Origin: Pedobacter sandarakinus
GTDB lineage: Bacteria > Bacteroidota > Bacteroidia > Sphingobacteriales > Sphingobacteriaceae
Assembly (NCBI RefSeq): GCF_026240095.1
Contig: NZ_JAPIVG010000001.1
Location: forward strand, 248,001 to 312,000
Length of the DNA: 64,000 bases
Reading direction: 5' to 3'
Below are positions 9,930-18,550 of the stretch, one piece after another. The translations under genes and the position numbers were made by a program. How positions within the stretch are numbered: position 1 is the first letter of the stretch; each line of letters opens with the position of its first letter. The notes below the pieces were generated by a model. The model saw nothing but the letters and a program-made list of their open reading frames with translations. It did not search any database and was not told where the DNA came from.

Positions 9930-10403
9930 ATGAAGATTACTTTACTAGCTATAGGCAAAACCGAAGACAAGTACCTTATCGAAGGTATAGAAAAATATAT
10001 TAGCCGGTTAAAACATTATATTAATTTCAGCTTTGTACCAATTCCCGATGTAAAAAACGTGAAGAATTTAAGCGAGGCACAGCAAAAAACAAAAGAAGCA
10101 GATCTGTTACACAAACAAATTAATAATGGTGATGTTGTTATTTTACTTGATGAAAGAGGAAAAAAATACTCATCTGTAGCATTTTCCAACTACTTAAATA
10201 AACAAATGGTTGGAAGCGTGCAGCATTTGATCTTTATAATCGGTGGGCCCTATGGTTTCGATGAAACCATTTATAAGCGGGCCAATGGTTTGATCTCATT
10301 ATCTGATATGACCTTCTCACACCAGATGATCAGGCTGTTTTTTGTAGAACAGCTTTATCGTGGATTTAGTATCTTGAAGGGCGAGCCTTATCATCATGCC
10401 TAA
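9930..10403 (+). CDS. rlmH: 23S rRNA (pseudouridine(1915)-N(3))-methyltransferase RlmH
   Basis: The 157-residue SPOUT-class enzyme methylates pseudouridine 1915 in helix 69 of 23S rRNA, using S-adenosylmethionine, on assembled 70S ribosomes. The full length is normal. The SAM-binding trefoil knot is recognisable from VILLDERGK near residue 72, FIIGGPYGF near 108 and the terminal SFSHQ-like/QLYRGF/GEPYHH segment. It is followed after 51 bases by a small membrane-peptide gene in the same direction, and its promoter must share the 42-base gap with the divergent MutS-like gene. Confidence 0.97.
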   Translation: MKITLLAIGKTEDKYLIEGIEKYISRLKHYINFSFVPIPDVKNVKNLSEAQQKTKEADLLHKQINNGDVVILLDERGKKYSSVAFSNYLNKQMVGSVQHLIFIIGGPYGFDETIYKRANGLISLSDMTFSHQMIRLFFVEQLYRGFSILKGEPYHHA

Positions 10404-10454
10404 CACAAAAATTGTGTGGAATTATCGTTTAAAAATCATCAATAATAAAAAAAT

Positions 10455-10577
10455 ATGTTAGATAAATATAAAAGACAGTACCGCTTTAGGAGTAACCAAA
10501 GCGGTAACAATAGAATGCTTTGGATTAGCATCATTATCTCGTTGGTAATTGTGGCAATTTTATACTATTTCTTCTAA
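10455..10577 (+). CDS. Small single-pass membrane protein (40 residues)
   Basis: A short open frame of 40 codons from ATG at 10455 to TAA at 10577. The first 20 residues are strongly basic and polar (LDKYKRQYRFRSN), the rest is one hydrophobic helix (MLWISIIISLVIVAILYYFF), giving a classic cytoplasm-in single-pass design. The start codon follows an A-rich leader (AATAATAAAAAAAT), as for other genes here. It sits 51 bases after rlmH and may be cotranscribed. No family is recognised; the call rests on composition, start context and position. Confidence 0.5.
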   Translation: MLDKYKRQYRFRSNQSGNNRMLWISIIISLVIVAILYYFF

Positions 10578-10710
10578 AAGAAATTGCCTATTCATGTGGT
10601 TTTCGAACCCGTTAGATAACTTAATCAGTCGTCTTGCAGCGCACAACCTTCTTAAGGGCTTTGCGCTTCCCTGGAGGCGAATTAACTAATGGCGGCTGCA
10701 ATTTTAATTT

Positions 10711-10742
10711 CAAAAAAAAACACCAGGCAAATACCTGGTGTC
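10711..10742 (-). terminator. Terminator after the DUF5606 gene
   Basis: Read leftward, arms ACACCAGG/CCTGGTGT (10720-10727 and 10734-10741) close a short loop and are followed by a run of nine T residues. The hairpin lies 17 bases past the DUF5606 stop codon. Between the small membrane ORF and this hairpin (10578-10710) I see no gene. Confidence 0.85.
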
Positions 10743-10758
10743 TTATTGAGAAAGAAGC

Positions 10759-11301
10759 TTAAACTCCTTTTTTGCTCGTCATACTTGCTTTTTTAGCAGG
10801 AGCTGAGGTTTTCGTAGTTGCTTTAGCGCTTCCTGAAGCTTTAGCACCACTGGTTTTTTGTTTTTTATCAGCGGTTGCTTTTTCCTCTGCCAATTTAACT
10901 TCGGCAGCAGAGCCAGGAGTTTCTGGTGTTTCTTCGGTAAATAATGGTAGATCTTTCAACAAGTTATACCAGGTAAGGATTTTCTTCATGTCAGAACCAT
11001 ATACTTTTTCTTGGTCGTGCCCCGGAGCCACTTCTAAGAAATATGGACGTAGATCGCCCTTTAAGTCAGGTAGGTTTCCTTTTTCAGAAATCTTTGCAAA
11101 AATATCGGCTAATTTAATTTCATCTTCTTCGCCATATACAGTAATGTCTTCCAAAGAAGCCAGTTTGGTATTGGTGATGTTGGCTACTACCTTAGTTTTC
11201 TTCTCGTCTAAGCTTTCTAAAATGTAACCTACTTTATTTTGTCCAATCAGTTTAAATAAACCTGGTCTGCCAGATACGGCAACAATTCCTCTTAAGTTCA
11301 T
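10759..11301 (-). CDS. DUF5606 family protein with Lys/Ala-rich tail
   Basis: A 180-residue cytoplasmic protein. Residues 1-~120 match the DUF5606 family typical of Bacteroidota: MNLRGIVAVSGRPGLFKLI, then a small-barrel pattern with LESL and ALEDI-like strands and a helical DMKKILTWYNLL segment. The last ~55 residues are low-complexity, rich in Lys, Ala, Thr and Ser, resembling the histone H1-like tails that bind nucleic acid; that activity is only inferred. Function of the family is unknown to me. The gene ends in a clear terminator and starts 142 bases downstream of the cyclophilin gene, so the two could share a message. Confidence 0.82.
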   Translation of the reverse strand: MNLRGIVAVSGRPGLFKLIGQNKVGYILESLDEKKTKVVANITNTKLASLEDITVYGEEDEIKLADIFAKISEKGNLPDLKGDLRPYFLEVAPGHDQEKVYGSDMKKILTWYNLLKDLPLFTEETPETPGSAAEVKLAEEKATADKKQKTSGAKASGSAKATTKTSAPAKKASMTSKKGV

Positions 11302-11443
11302 AATTTTTTGAGATGTGAGATATGGTAATCATAATGAGCAAAAGTGCTCAAAGTAAAACTCAAATCTAATGTCAATTAATGGAGAGGAAGAATCAAATAG
11401 AAGAATAATCGCTATCTGATTGCTTGCAACTCGCTGTTATTTA

Positions 11444-11902
11444 TTAGTCTTCAACGATTTCAATTCCTAAAATCTTATCTCCCTGGCGGATATCATCCAC
11501 AAGATCAACATTATCAACAGCTTTACCAAAAACGGTGTGGTTACGATCTAAATGGGCAGTATTAGTTCTGCTATGGCAGATGAAAAATTGAGATCCGCCG
11601 GTATTGCGACCTGCATGCGCCATTGACAATACGCCACGATCGTGATACTGATTTTCGCCATCTAACTCACAATCTATTTTGTAACCCGGGCCACCTGTAC
11701 CAGGCATTCCTGTTGCACCTTCTTTAGAATTCGGACAACCAGTTTGAACCATAAAGTTTGGAATTACGCGGTGAAAAGTTACTCCATCGTAAAATCCTTC
11801 GTTTGCCAATTTTTTAAAGTTTGCAACTGCTTTCGGCGCATCTTGTTCAAAGAACTCAACAGTCATATTACCTTTTTCGGTTTTTATTATCGCTTTACTC
11901 AT
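11444..11902 (-). CDS. Peptidyl-prolyl cis-trans isomerase, cyclophilin type
   Basis: A 152-residue single-domain cyclophilin that catalyses cis/trans isomerisation of X-Pro bonds. Active-site segments are visible: FHRVIPNFMVQTG near residue 43-55 (catalytic Arg), MAHAGRNTGGSQFFI near 95-109, and HLDRNHTVFG near 117-126. There is no signal peptide, so it acts in the cytoplasm as a folding helper. On the leftward strand a TATTTTTG box (complement of 11970-11977) fits the Bacteroidota -7 consensus about 70 bases upstream, although no matching -33 TTG is seen. Confidence 0.95.
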   Translation of the reverse strand: MSKAIIKTEKGNMTVEFFEQDAPKAVANFKKLANEGFYDGVTFHRVIPNFMVQTGCPNSKEGATGMPGTGGPGYKIDCELDGENQYHDRGVLSMAHAGRNTGGSQFFICHSRTNTAHLDRNHTVFGKAVDNVDLVDDIRQGDKILGIEIVED

Positions 11903-12026
11903 ATCAATTTTGGTACTAATTTTAAATTTTAAACCCTAAATAAACAAATGCGTTTTTTTAAGTAGAGGGCAAAAATAACAAATTTGTGTAACTTCTAACA
12001 CCATTAAATTTTTCTAACCAATTTAA

Positions 12027-13319
12027 ATGAGGTATTTTAGTGTTTTAAGCATCTGCATTTTGAAAATAAAATATTATATCCTGATCATCTATTTGTGTTT
12101 CACATTTGGAGCCAAAGCATCATCCTTATTAATTTATATGGATGAAGATCAAAAAAACCACCTCAAAGCATACGGAATAGCCTATTGGACGATAAGTAAG
12201 CAAGTGGAGGTAGATTGGTTGTTAAATTACCGAGGGGGAAGTTTTCTAATTAAATACAATAAAGCCGTAGAAGATGAATTGAAAATAAGAGGTGTTTCTT
12301 ACGATGTAATGGCTGATGGAAAAGTGATAAACCTACTGAACGAAATTAGCGATCCATCGGTTAATATGGAGATGGTGAAATTAGAAAAAACGCCAAAGAT
12401 TGCGGTTTATTCACCAAAAAGTAAGTTACCTTGGGACGATGCGGTGACGCTGGTGCTCACTTACGCAGAAATCCCCTACGAAGTAATTTATGATGATGAT
12501 ATTATCCAGGATAAATTGAGTAAGTACGATTGGCTACACTTGCATCATGAAGATTTTACCGGACAATACGGGCGGTTTTGGTCGAGCTTTAGATATGCCA
12601 CCTGGTACCAGGAAGATGTTAAAAACCAGGAGGCACTGGCTAAAAGACTCGGTTTTAAAAAAGTATCAGAAATGAAATTAGCTGTTGCTAAACAAATTAA
12701 GCAATATTGTGCTGGCGGAGGCTTTTTATTTGCCATGTGCTCTGGTACTGATAGTTTCGATATTGCACTAGCAGCAGAGGGTATAGACATTTGTGCACAG
12801 GTTTTTGATGGCGACCCTGCAGATATGAATGCGCAATCGAAGTTAGATTTCAATAAAACGCTGGCATTTCAGAATTTTAGATTAGATAATAACCCGATGA
12901 ACTACGAGTTCTCGGACATCGATGTAACACAATACAGGACACTAAACCAAAGCAATGATTACTTTTCCTTATTTGATTTTTCTGCCAAATGGGATTTAGT
13001 ACCTACCATGCTGACGCAAAATCATGATAAAGTGATTAAGGGTTTTATGGGCCAAACTACTGCGTTTAAAAAAAGCTTAATTAAAACCAGCGTAACTGTT
13101 TTAGGCGAAAATAAGGGCGCAGGAGAAGTTAGGTATTTACATGGCGAAATAGGCAAAGGTCAGTTTACTTTTTATGGTGGCCATGATCCTGAAGATTATC
13201 AACATGCCGTAGGCGATCCACCAACTGATTTAAATTTACATCCCAATTCTGCAGGTTACCGCTTAATTTTGAATAACGTACTTTTCCCCGCGGCAAAAAA
13301 GAAGCCCCAGAAAACTTAA
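12027..13319 (+). CDS. Exported conserved Bacteroidota protein, often labelled asparagine synthetase B
   Basis: A 430-residue protein with an N-terminal hydrophobic export signal (about residues 12-31) ending near AKA. From memory, close relatives are common in Bacteroidota and are often named asparagine synthetase B, but I see none of that enzyme's features: no N-terminal nucleophile Cys and no SGGxDS-type PP-loop. The central part (IAVYSPKSKLPWDDAVTLVL, a HLHHEDFTGQYG motif, then AGGGFLFAMCSGTD) looks instead like a class I glutamine-amidotransferase-like or BPL_N-like fold, with a Cys in the strand-turn-helix position. An amidase-type or sugar/peptide-binding role is possible. Upstream spacing is 124 bases from the divergent cyclophilin gene. 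The product name should not be trusted. Confidence 0.7.
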   Translation: MRYFSVLSICILKIKYYILIIYLCFTFGAKASSLLIYMDEDQKNHLKAYGIAYWTISKQVEVDWLLNYRGGSFLIKYNKAVEDELKIRGVSYDVMADGKVINLLNEISDPSVNMEMVKLEKTPKIAVYSPKSKLPWDDAVTLVLTYAEIPYEVIYDDDIIQDKLSKYDWLHLHHEDFTGQYGRFWSSFRYATWYQEDVKNQEALAKRLGFKKVSEMKLAVAKQIKQYCAGGGFLFAMCSGTDSFDIALAAEGIDICAQVFDGDPADMNAQSKLDFNKTLAFQNFRLDNNPMNYEFSDIDVTQYRTLNQSNDYFSLFDFSAKWDLVPTMLTQNHDKVIKGFMGQTTAFKKSLIKTSVTVLGENKGAGEVRYLHGEIGKGQFTFYGGHDPEDYQHAVGDPPTDLNLHPNSAGYRLILNNVLFPAAKKKPQKT

Positions 13320-13493
13320 GGGTAGATTCAATTTATTTTGTAAAGCGTACCGTTTTAAACAATATTCCTAATTTGTATACAACCTATACTGCCGTTTAGT
13401 TAGTATCATAAATTTTATAATGAATACCTGTGGGACAAAAAAACGTCCTGTAAACCAATATATTAACCATGGTATTGTAACACACCTGATACT

Positions 13494-13510
13494 TTGGCAC
13501 AGCTTTTGGA
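13494..13510 (+). promoter_or_regulatory. Possible sigma-54-like promoter before the beta-barrel gene
   Basis: TTGGCAC-N5-TTGGA has the -24 TGGCAC box and correct 12-base GG-to-G spacing of a sigma-54 promoter, but the near-invariant -12 GC is GG. A start at about 13520 would give a 64-base leader. A related site lies before dnaK. Confidence 0.3.
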
Positions 13511-13583
13511 ATTGAGGCTTGTAATTAACAAGGGTTAATCCCTAAATTTTTAAACAAGATTCTTTACCTAAAAGAAAAATATT

Positions 13584-14318
13584 ATGAAAAAGTTACTATT
13601 AAGTGCATCGGTTGTTTTATTGGCTACTGGAGCATTCGCACAAACTACAATGTCAGGATCGGATGCTAGATTTGGATTAAAAGCTGGAGTAAACTTAGCA
13701 AGATTTCATGTAAGCGGAGATGGAAATTCTTCATACAATGATAATGTTAAAGACAACGTTGGATTCAATGTTACTGCATTTGCCGATTTCGGTGTAGCAA
13801 ACAATTTCTTCATCCAGCCAGGTGTTTCATTACAAAACAAAGGTGCCAAGTTTGAATCTACCAATGCTGTTACTGTGGGCAATACAACTACCACAACAGT
13901 TGCTGCTAACAAAACCAGTCTGATGACTATCGAAGTTCCGGTAAATGCTGTTTTCAGAATCCCTACGGGAGATGCTGGTGCCGTGCAGATTAGTGCAGGG
14001 CCATACGTAGGGTTCAATATTTCTGGTAAAAACAAATTGGAAAGCACTACTACAGTTTTAAACACTACCACAAATACAAGCAGTGTTTCAACTGGATCTA
14101 ACGAAAATGATTTATCCTTCGGTAGCGCAGCAGATAAAAATTATGCTAGCACTGAATTCGGAGCAAACTTCGGGTTAGCATATCGCACTAATTCAGGTTT
14201 CTTAGTAGGCGCAAACTACGGCTTAGGTTTATCTAACTTGGTTCCAAAAGACCAACGTAGTGGAGATGCCAAATTAACAAACCGTGTATTAGGTTTCTCA
14301 GTTGGTTATTCTTTCTAA
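13584..14318 (+). CDS. Outer-membrane beta-barrel protein
   Basis: A 244-residue exported protein with a signal peptide (MKKLLLSASVVLLATGAFAQ, cleaved after Ala19 or Gln20). The mature part has alternating hydrophobic strands with Gly/Asn-rich turns and ends in the sequence VGYSF, a C-terminal aromatic typical of beta-barrel insertion signals. It opens with RFGLKAGVNLARF, characteristic of the porin-family/PorT-like small barrels of Bacteroidota. Cargo or ligand cannot be predicted. It is a monocistronic unit with a 264-base upstream gap containing a sigma-54-like box and a strong terminator 18 bases downstream. Confidence 0.88.
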   Translation: MKKLLLSASVVLLATGAFAQTTMSGSDARFGLKAGVNLARFHVSGDGNSSYNDNVKDNVGFNVTAFADFGVANNFFIQPGVSLQNKGAKFESTNAVTVGNTTTTTVAANKTSLMTIEVPVNAVFRIPTGDAGAVQISAGPYVGFNISGKNKLESTTTVLNTTTNTSSVSTGSNENDLSFGSAADKNYASTEFGANFGLAYRTNSGFLVGANYGLGLSNLVPKDQRSGDAKLTNRVLGFSVGYSF

Positions 14319-14335
14319 GACAATATTGATTAAAT

Positions 14336-14374
14336 AAAAAAACCTGCCTTGAGTTAATCATGGCAGGTTTTTTT
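14336..14374 (+). terminator. Terminator after the beta-barrel gene
   Basis: AAACCTGCC (14340-14348) pairs with GGCAGGTTT (14362-14370); flanking A and T runs extend the stem to about 13 bp, which also makes it usable for leftward transcripts. Confidence 0.85.
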
Positions 14375-14504
14375 GTGTCCTATATTTTACAAATACTTGC
14401 GGCAGTTTCACAAGGTGCTCCATACCTAAAACCATCTTTGCTTTATTCAATCATAGTTAAACTTCTTTTAATATCTCGTTAAGATGTTCTTCTAAGCATG
14501 AAGT

Positions 14505-16502
14505 TTAGTCGTAGAAGTTCCAGCTTACGCCGAACTTAAGTAAGGCATCTTGCATTGGATATCTGTTCACGACATAGTAACCCGGAACTAAAAGCCCTTG
14601 GTTAACAAAATCATATTTAATAAATAAGTTAGCACGTTTTAGATTAGCTTTCAAAAATACGTCTACAATTGGCGTAGATTCCAACATTTCATTACTACCA
14701 ATATAAAACTGGGCCGTAGCCGGAGAATAAGAGTAATTGGAGTAAGCGGTATTATACCTCACATCGAAACCAATATTGGCTTTTAGCACTTTAAAAAAGG
14801 TGTTGTTAAGGTAGAAACTGTTATAGGTGTAAAACTCTGGTGTCCTTAAAATTTCATTACGATCTGTCTTTTGGTAAGCAACATAATTTTCCAAAACAAA
14901 CTTTCCAAAACGCCACTTTTTGGAAACATCCAATCGAACTAAACTAATATCACCATCAACCTGACGGGGCAGAATAGCATTGGTAGCATTTGAATTGTTT
15001 AGCGCAAAATACAAATGGTTACTTGTTAAAAAATAGTTAGCTCCGGCGGTGAAATCATATTTATCGTTTATAAACTTGAAAGATAGGTTGGCAACCTTTG
15101 TATTTTTAAAGCCAGTATTATCCCAACGGTAATGATTGCCATGGTAATAATTGTAAAGTTGAGACGGAGATTGATTTTGAACATAAGCTCCGAGTTCTAT
15201 TCTACCTACGGTTTTACTTAATAAAATCTTGCTTTTGGCTTCGTAAAGGTAATCGCCTGCGTTCTCCCCCTGTAAAATTTGCTGTAAATCTAGATTAAAA
15301 TCGATGTTATTAGAAAACCGATAACCGGCATTCCCCAAGATGGTAATATTCTGGAAGGCAAATTGACTTCGCTCATATGCACTACCATCACGTTTCAAGC
15401 CTAAAAACTGATGCTTAAAATAATCATGGCGTATCCCAGCATCAATTTTTAATTCGTTTTTAATGACTGTAGAATTTTTTGGCCGCAGAAAAAAGCTGTA
15501 AATGAACTCATTTTTTATGTGCTGCACATGGGTTGAATCGTTTGTATAAATGGCATCTGCGATCCCCGGGGGCAATACGCTACTATCATCATCTTCATCT
15601 TTAAAGAAATCGTAACTATCGTTATTGTATTCGAGGTTGTAGGTTACCTTATTGGTAGGCACAACCGAATTGTTTACGTTTACTGAGGTATCTATACGTC
15701 CAACGTAATAGGTTTGCCTCAGGAATAAGGTGTTTTTTCTGTATAAATTTCTTGCCGTGGAAAGGTTAACTTCCTCCGCATCTCTGGGAATTTTATCGTA
15801 ACCAGGCTCAAATATTGTGGTGTCTTTATTAGAACCATTTTCATATGCCCGCATGGTATTGAAGATTGCGGATGCCCACATATTGTAGCGTTTATTTGGC
15901 GATTGATACCATGAGAATAATGCAACATTCAGATTGTCGCCACGTTGACGGCGGTAAAAACCTCTCGAATCTCCCCTATTAAAATTTACACCTACATTCC
16001 AATTCTTTTTAATATTCTGACTGTGAATAAGCTTGAAAAGTTGTTCTTTTTGTCCTGCACTTACAAGATAAAGGCTGGTATAGGGTGCCCTGGCCTGGTA
16101 GTAAATAATATCTTCGGGCGTTAGTGCATAATAATCCAAAGAATGAAAACCTATATCAAAACCAATTCGTTTGCTTGGCTCGTAAAGTAAAGGTCTGGCA
16201 GCAAGCCCCATGTTTCCATTGTTGATAGTTGGATGCATGGGTTGCAATAAAGGACTATAATTTTGGATATTCGTAGTAGAAGTATCTAACGGCAGGAGCA
16301 CGATACTATCTTTACTTAGCGCCAACTTGGTAAACCGAATAAACTTTGCTGTATATACGATAGAATCTTTACTATCTAACTTCTTTCTGATCGAATCGGC
16401 CTCAGTTTTATCGTTGATACTGGTTTTTAAATCTTGTGCAAAGGCAGACTGATAACCCGAGAGGAACAAGATTACTAAACAGATTCGAAAAACGGTGCGC
16501 AT
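14505..16502 (-). CDS. Putative porin of the Bacteroidota Porin_10-like family
   Basis: A 665-residue outer-membrane protein. Residues 1-22 form a signal peptide ending in SAFAQ. The mature chain is made of amphipathic beta strands with many Tyr/Asn/Asp turns and ends in WNFYD. Segments such as SLDYYALTPEDIIYYQARAPYT and the long run of barrel strands match the putative porin family common in this phylum. The start used is the ATG at 16502, one base after the punA stop codon, so the two genes are surely cotranscribed; the upstream TTG would overlap punA. The order lpxK-punA-porin places it with envelope functions. Solute specificity is unknown. Confidence 0.85.
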   Translation of the reverse strand: MRTVFRICLVILFLSGYQSAFAQDLKTSINDKTEADSIRKKLDSKDSIVYTAKFIRFTKLALSKDSIVLLPLDTSTTNIQNYSPLLQPMHPTINNGNMGLAARPLLYEPSKRIGFDIGFHSLDYYALTPEDIIYYQARAPYTSLYLVSAGQKEQLFKLIHSQNIKKNWNVGVNFNRGDSRGFYRRQRGDNLNVALFSWYQSPNKRYNMWASAIFNTMRAYENGSNKDTTIFEPGYDKIPRDAEEVNLSTARNLYRKNTLFLRQTYYVGRIDTSVNVNNSVVPTNKVTYNLEYNNDSYDFFKDEDDDSSVLPPGIADAIYTNDSTHVQHIKNEFIYSFFLRPKNSTVIKNELKIDAGIRHDYFKHQFLGLKRDGSAYERSQFAFQNITILGNAGYRFSNNIDFNLDLQQILQGENAGDYLYEAKSKILLSKTVGRIELGAYVQNQSPSQLYNYYHGNHYRWDNTGFKNTKVANLSFKFINDKYDFTAGANYFLTSNHLYFALNNSNATNAILPRQVDGDISLVRLDVSKKWRFGKFVLENYVAYQKTDRNEILRTPEFYTYNSFYLNNTFFKVLKANIGFDVRYNTAYSNYSYSPATAQFYIGSNEMLESTPIVDVFLKANLKRANLFIKYDFVNQGLLVPGYYVVNRYPMQDALLKFGVSWNFYD

Positions 16503-16503
16503 G

Positions 16504-17319
16504 TTACAGTTCGGCAATTAGTCGGGTTAAAATCTCTGTCATTTTGGGTTCTGCTTTAGCAGCATCTTCTAAAATTTCATTTAAATTAAATGGTTGCAAC
16601 ACTTCTGGAAAACCTTCATCTGTTAAAACTGAAATGGCAAAAACAGGTAGACCAGCATGGTTGGCTACAATTACTTCGGGTACTGTACTCATCCCCACAG
16701 CATCGGCACCAATTAACCTCAAATATTTATATTCTGCTTTGGTTTCTAAATTCGGCCCAGAAACAGCAACATAAACACCCTTATGACAGTTAACATCCAC
16801 TTCTTGTGCAATCTTGAGCGCTTTAGCAATTATAGAACGGTTGTAAGGCTCACTCATATCAGGAAAACGTGGCCCTAAAGAACTTTCAATTAAACCCCGA
16901 AGTGGATTATCTGGCTGGAGATTGATGTGATCTTCAATAACCATCAAATCGCCTTTTTTAAAATCAGGATTTAATGAACCTGCCGCGTTAGATACGATTA
17001 GGTTTTCAATGCCTAAACCCTTCATTACCCTAACCGGAAAGGTAATTTGCTGCATGCTGTAACCTTCATAATAATGCAAACGACCTTGCATGGCAATTAT
17101 TTTTTTACCATTTAAGGTTCCGAAGATGAGTTTGCCACTGTGAAACTCTAATGTAGAAATTGGAAAATTTGGAATATTGGAATACATCAATTGATGCTCC
17201 ACTACTATTTCATTCACTAAACCGCCCAACCCAGTGCCTAGAATAATTCCTATTTCAGGCTTAAAGTTTTCAGTTTTTCGTTTTATATACTCAACGGTTT
17301 CTTCTATTACTCTTAACAT
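16504..17319 (-). CDS. punA: Purine-nucleoside phosphorylase (trimeric PNP family)
   Basis: A 271-residue cytoplasmic enzyme that splits purine nucleosides with phosphate to base and ribose 1-phosphate. The phosphate-binding GTGLGG near residue 28, the His in GRLHYYEGY (about 85), the NAAGSLN motif (about 114-120), GPNLETKAEY (about 188-197) and MSTVPE (about 210) mark the trimeric PunA-type family, which prefers guanosine and inosine. Its first 29 bases overlap the end of lpxK and its stop abuts the porin start, so it is the middle gene of a three-gene leftward operon. Confidence 0.95.
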   Translation of the reverse strand: MLRVIEETVEYIKRKTENFKPEIGIILGTGLGGLVNEIVVEHQLMYSNIPNFPISTLEFHSGKLIFGTLNGKKIIAMQGRLHYYEGYSMQQITFPVRVMKGLGIENLIVSNAAGSLNPDFKKGDLMVIEDHINLQPDNPLRGLIESSLGPRFPDMSEPYNRSIIAKALKIAQEVDVNCHKGVYVAVSGPNLETKAEYKYLRLIGADAVGMSTVPEVIVANHAGLPVFAISVLTDEGFPEVLQPFNLNEILEDAAKAEPKMTEILTRLIAEL

Positions 17320-18352
17320 AGTTTAAAATAAGTTCATCAAAGGTAAACTTATCTTCCTCAAATAAATCAACCTCGATGGGTAAAAAATATACGGGTAAAT
17401 TTACCAGTAAATCTTTAAATCCCGCAGCTTTTAAACGTTTGCTATCCTTTTCTGTTGTGATGATAATTTTATCTTTTCTTTCACTTTTCTCAAATGCTGT
17501 TTTAAACTTCTTAATGTCGTCTATTTTAAAAGCATAATGATCTGGAAATTTCTCATGTTTGATCGTCTTGGAATACTTTTCGAGTTCTTCAATCAAAGGA
17601 TCAGGGTTTGCAATGCCTGTTAAAAGGAAGATCTCTTTATCTTTTATACTAGCTAGTTCCAAGTCACTTTCAGTATAAAGGTGCTTTAAACCGCCATATT
17701 TTAGGTAAGAGTGAAGAACCTTTTGATTCGTATTTGGCTGCAATTCGTTTACAGAAGCTTGTTGGGCCACATGCAGCAATGGTACCGGCGATTTCGTAAC
17801 TAATAGCACATCAGCCCGCTTTCGCGAAGAAAATACATCTCTTAAATTTCCTGCCGGAAGTAGGAATTGCAAGGTGCCCAATTTTCGAAATTCGAAAAGT
17901 AAAATGTTTAGCCCCGCTCTAACCGAACGGTGTTGAAAGGCATCGTCAAGAATAATCACATCGTGACCAGGTGATAGTTTTTCGATGCCATCTACCCTGC
18001 TTTCGCTTACTGCTACGCTAATATTGTCGAATTTTTGATAATATTGAAGTGGTTCGTCGCCAATAGTTTCTGCTGTTGCATCCGCATCAGCCAGAATATA
18101 TCCCTTCGTTCTTCTGCCGTAACCACGACTCAAAATTGCCACTTTATAATCAGACAACAGCCGAACCAGGTATTCGGTTGTAGGCGTTTTACCTGATCCC
18201 CCAACCGCCAAATTACCAACGCAAATAATGGGCAAATCGAACTTAACTGAACGCATAATGCCCCAATCATAAAGCTTTTTACGCAAAGTTATGGCCATGC
18301 CATAGATCAAAGAAAAAGGTAACAGTAAGAGGCGAAGGTAATTAACTAACAT
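17291..18352 (-). CDS. lpxK: Tetraacyldisaccharide 4'-kinase (lipid A biosynthesis)
   Basis: A 353-residue membrane-associated kinase that phosphorylates the 4' position of the lipid A disaccharide precursor. A hydrophobic N-terminal helix (about residues 4-22) anchors it to the inner membrane. The P-loop GGSGKTPT lies at 51-58, followed by the LSRGYGR motif near 84 and the VIILDDAFQHR motif near 145, all standard for LpxK. The presence of lpxK shows a Gram-negative outer membrane with lipid A. It starts the operon with punA and the porin; the 198-base divergent gap to the polyketide operon must hold both promoters. Confidence 0.96.
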   Translation of the reverse strand: MLVNYLRLLLLPFSLIYGMAITLRKKLYDWGIMRSVKFDLPIICVGNLAVGGSGKTPTTEYLVRLLSDYKVAILSRGYGRRTKGYILADADATAETIGDEPLQYYQKFDNISVAVSESRVDGIEKLSPGHDVIILDDAFQHRSVRAGLNILLFEFRKLGTLQFLLPAGNLRDVFSSRKRADVLLVTKSPVPLLHVAQQASVNELQPNTNQKVLHSYLKYGGLKHLYTESDLELASIKDKEIFLLTGIANPDPLIEELEKYSKTIKHEKFPDHYAFKIDDIKKFKTAFEKSERKDKIIITTEKDSKRLKAAGFKDLLVNLPVYFLPIEVDLFEEDKFTFDELILNYVKSNRRNR

Positions 18353-18550
18353 ATCTTGTTGTTTTCAAAAATACAGATAATTTAAAAAACCAGTGTATGT
18401 TTTACACATTGGCTATAAATGCAACCAACATTGCCAAAAAATGTTTGTAAGTAGTTTATAATTGCTACTTGCGGCATTATAATACAATGTTGTAACCTTT
18501 TTATTATAGCGAACAAAGATTAATTTAAAGTGTTATCTTGTGATATGCCC

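Noticed and set aside
11970-11977. A TATTTTTG box on the leftward strand as the cyclophilin promoter
   Set aside because: The -7 is good but no TTG occurs at 17-23 bases further upstream, so it is mentioned only with the gene.
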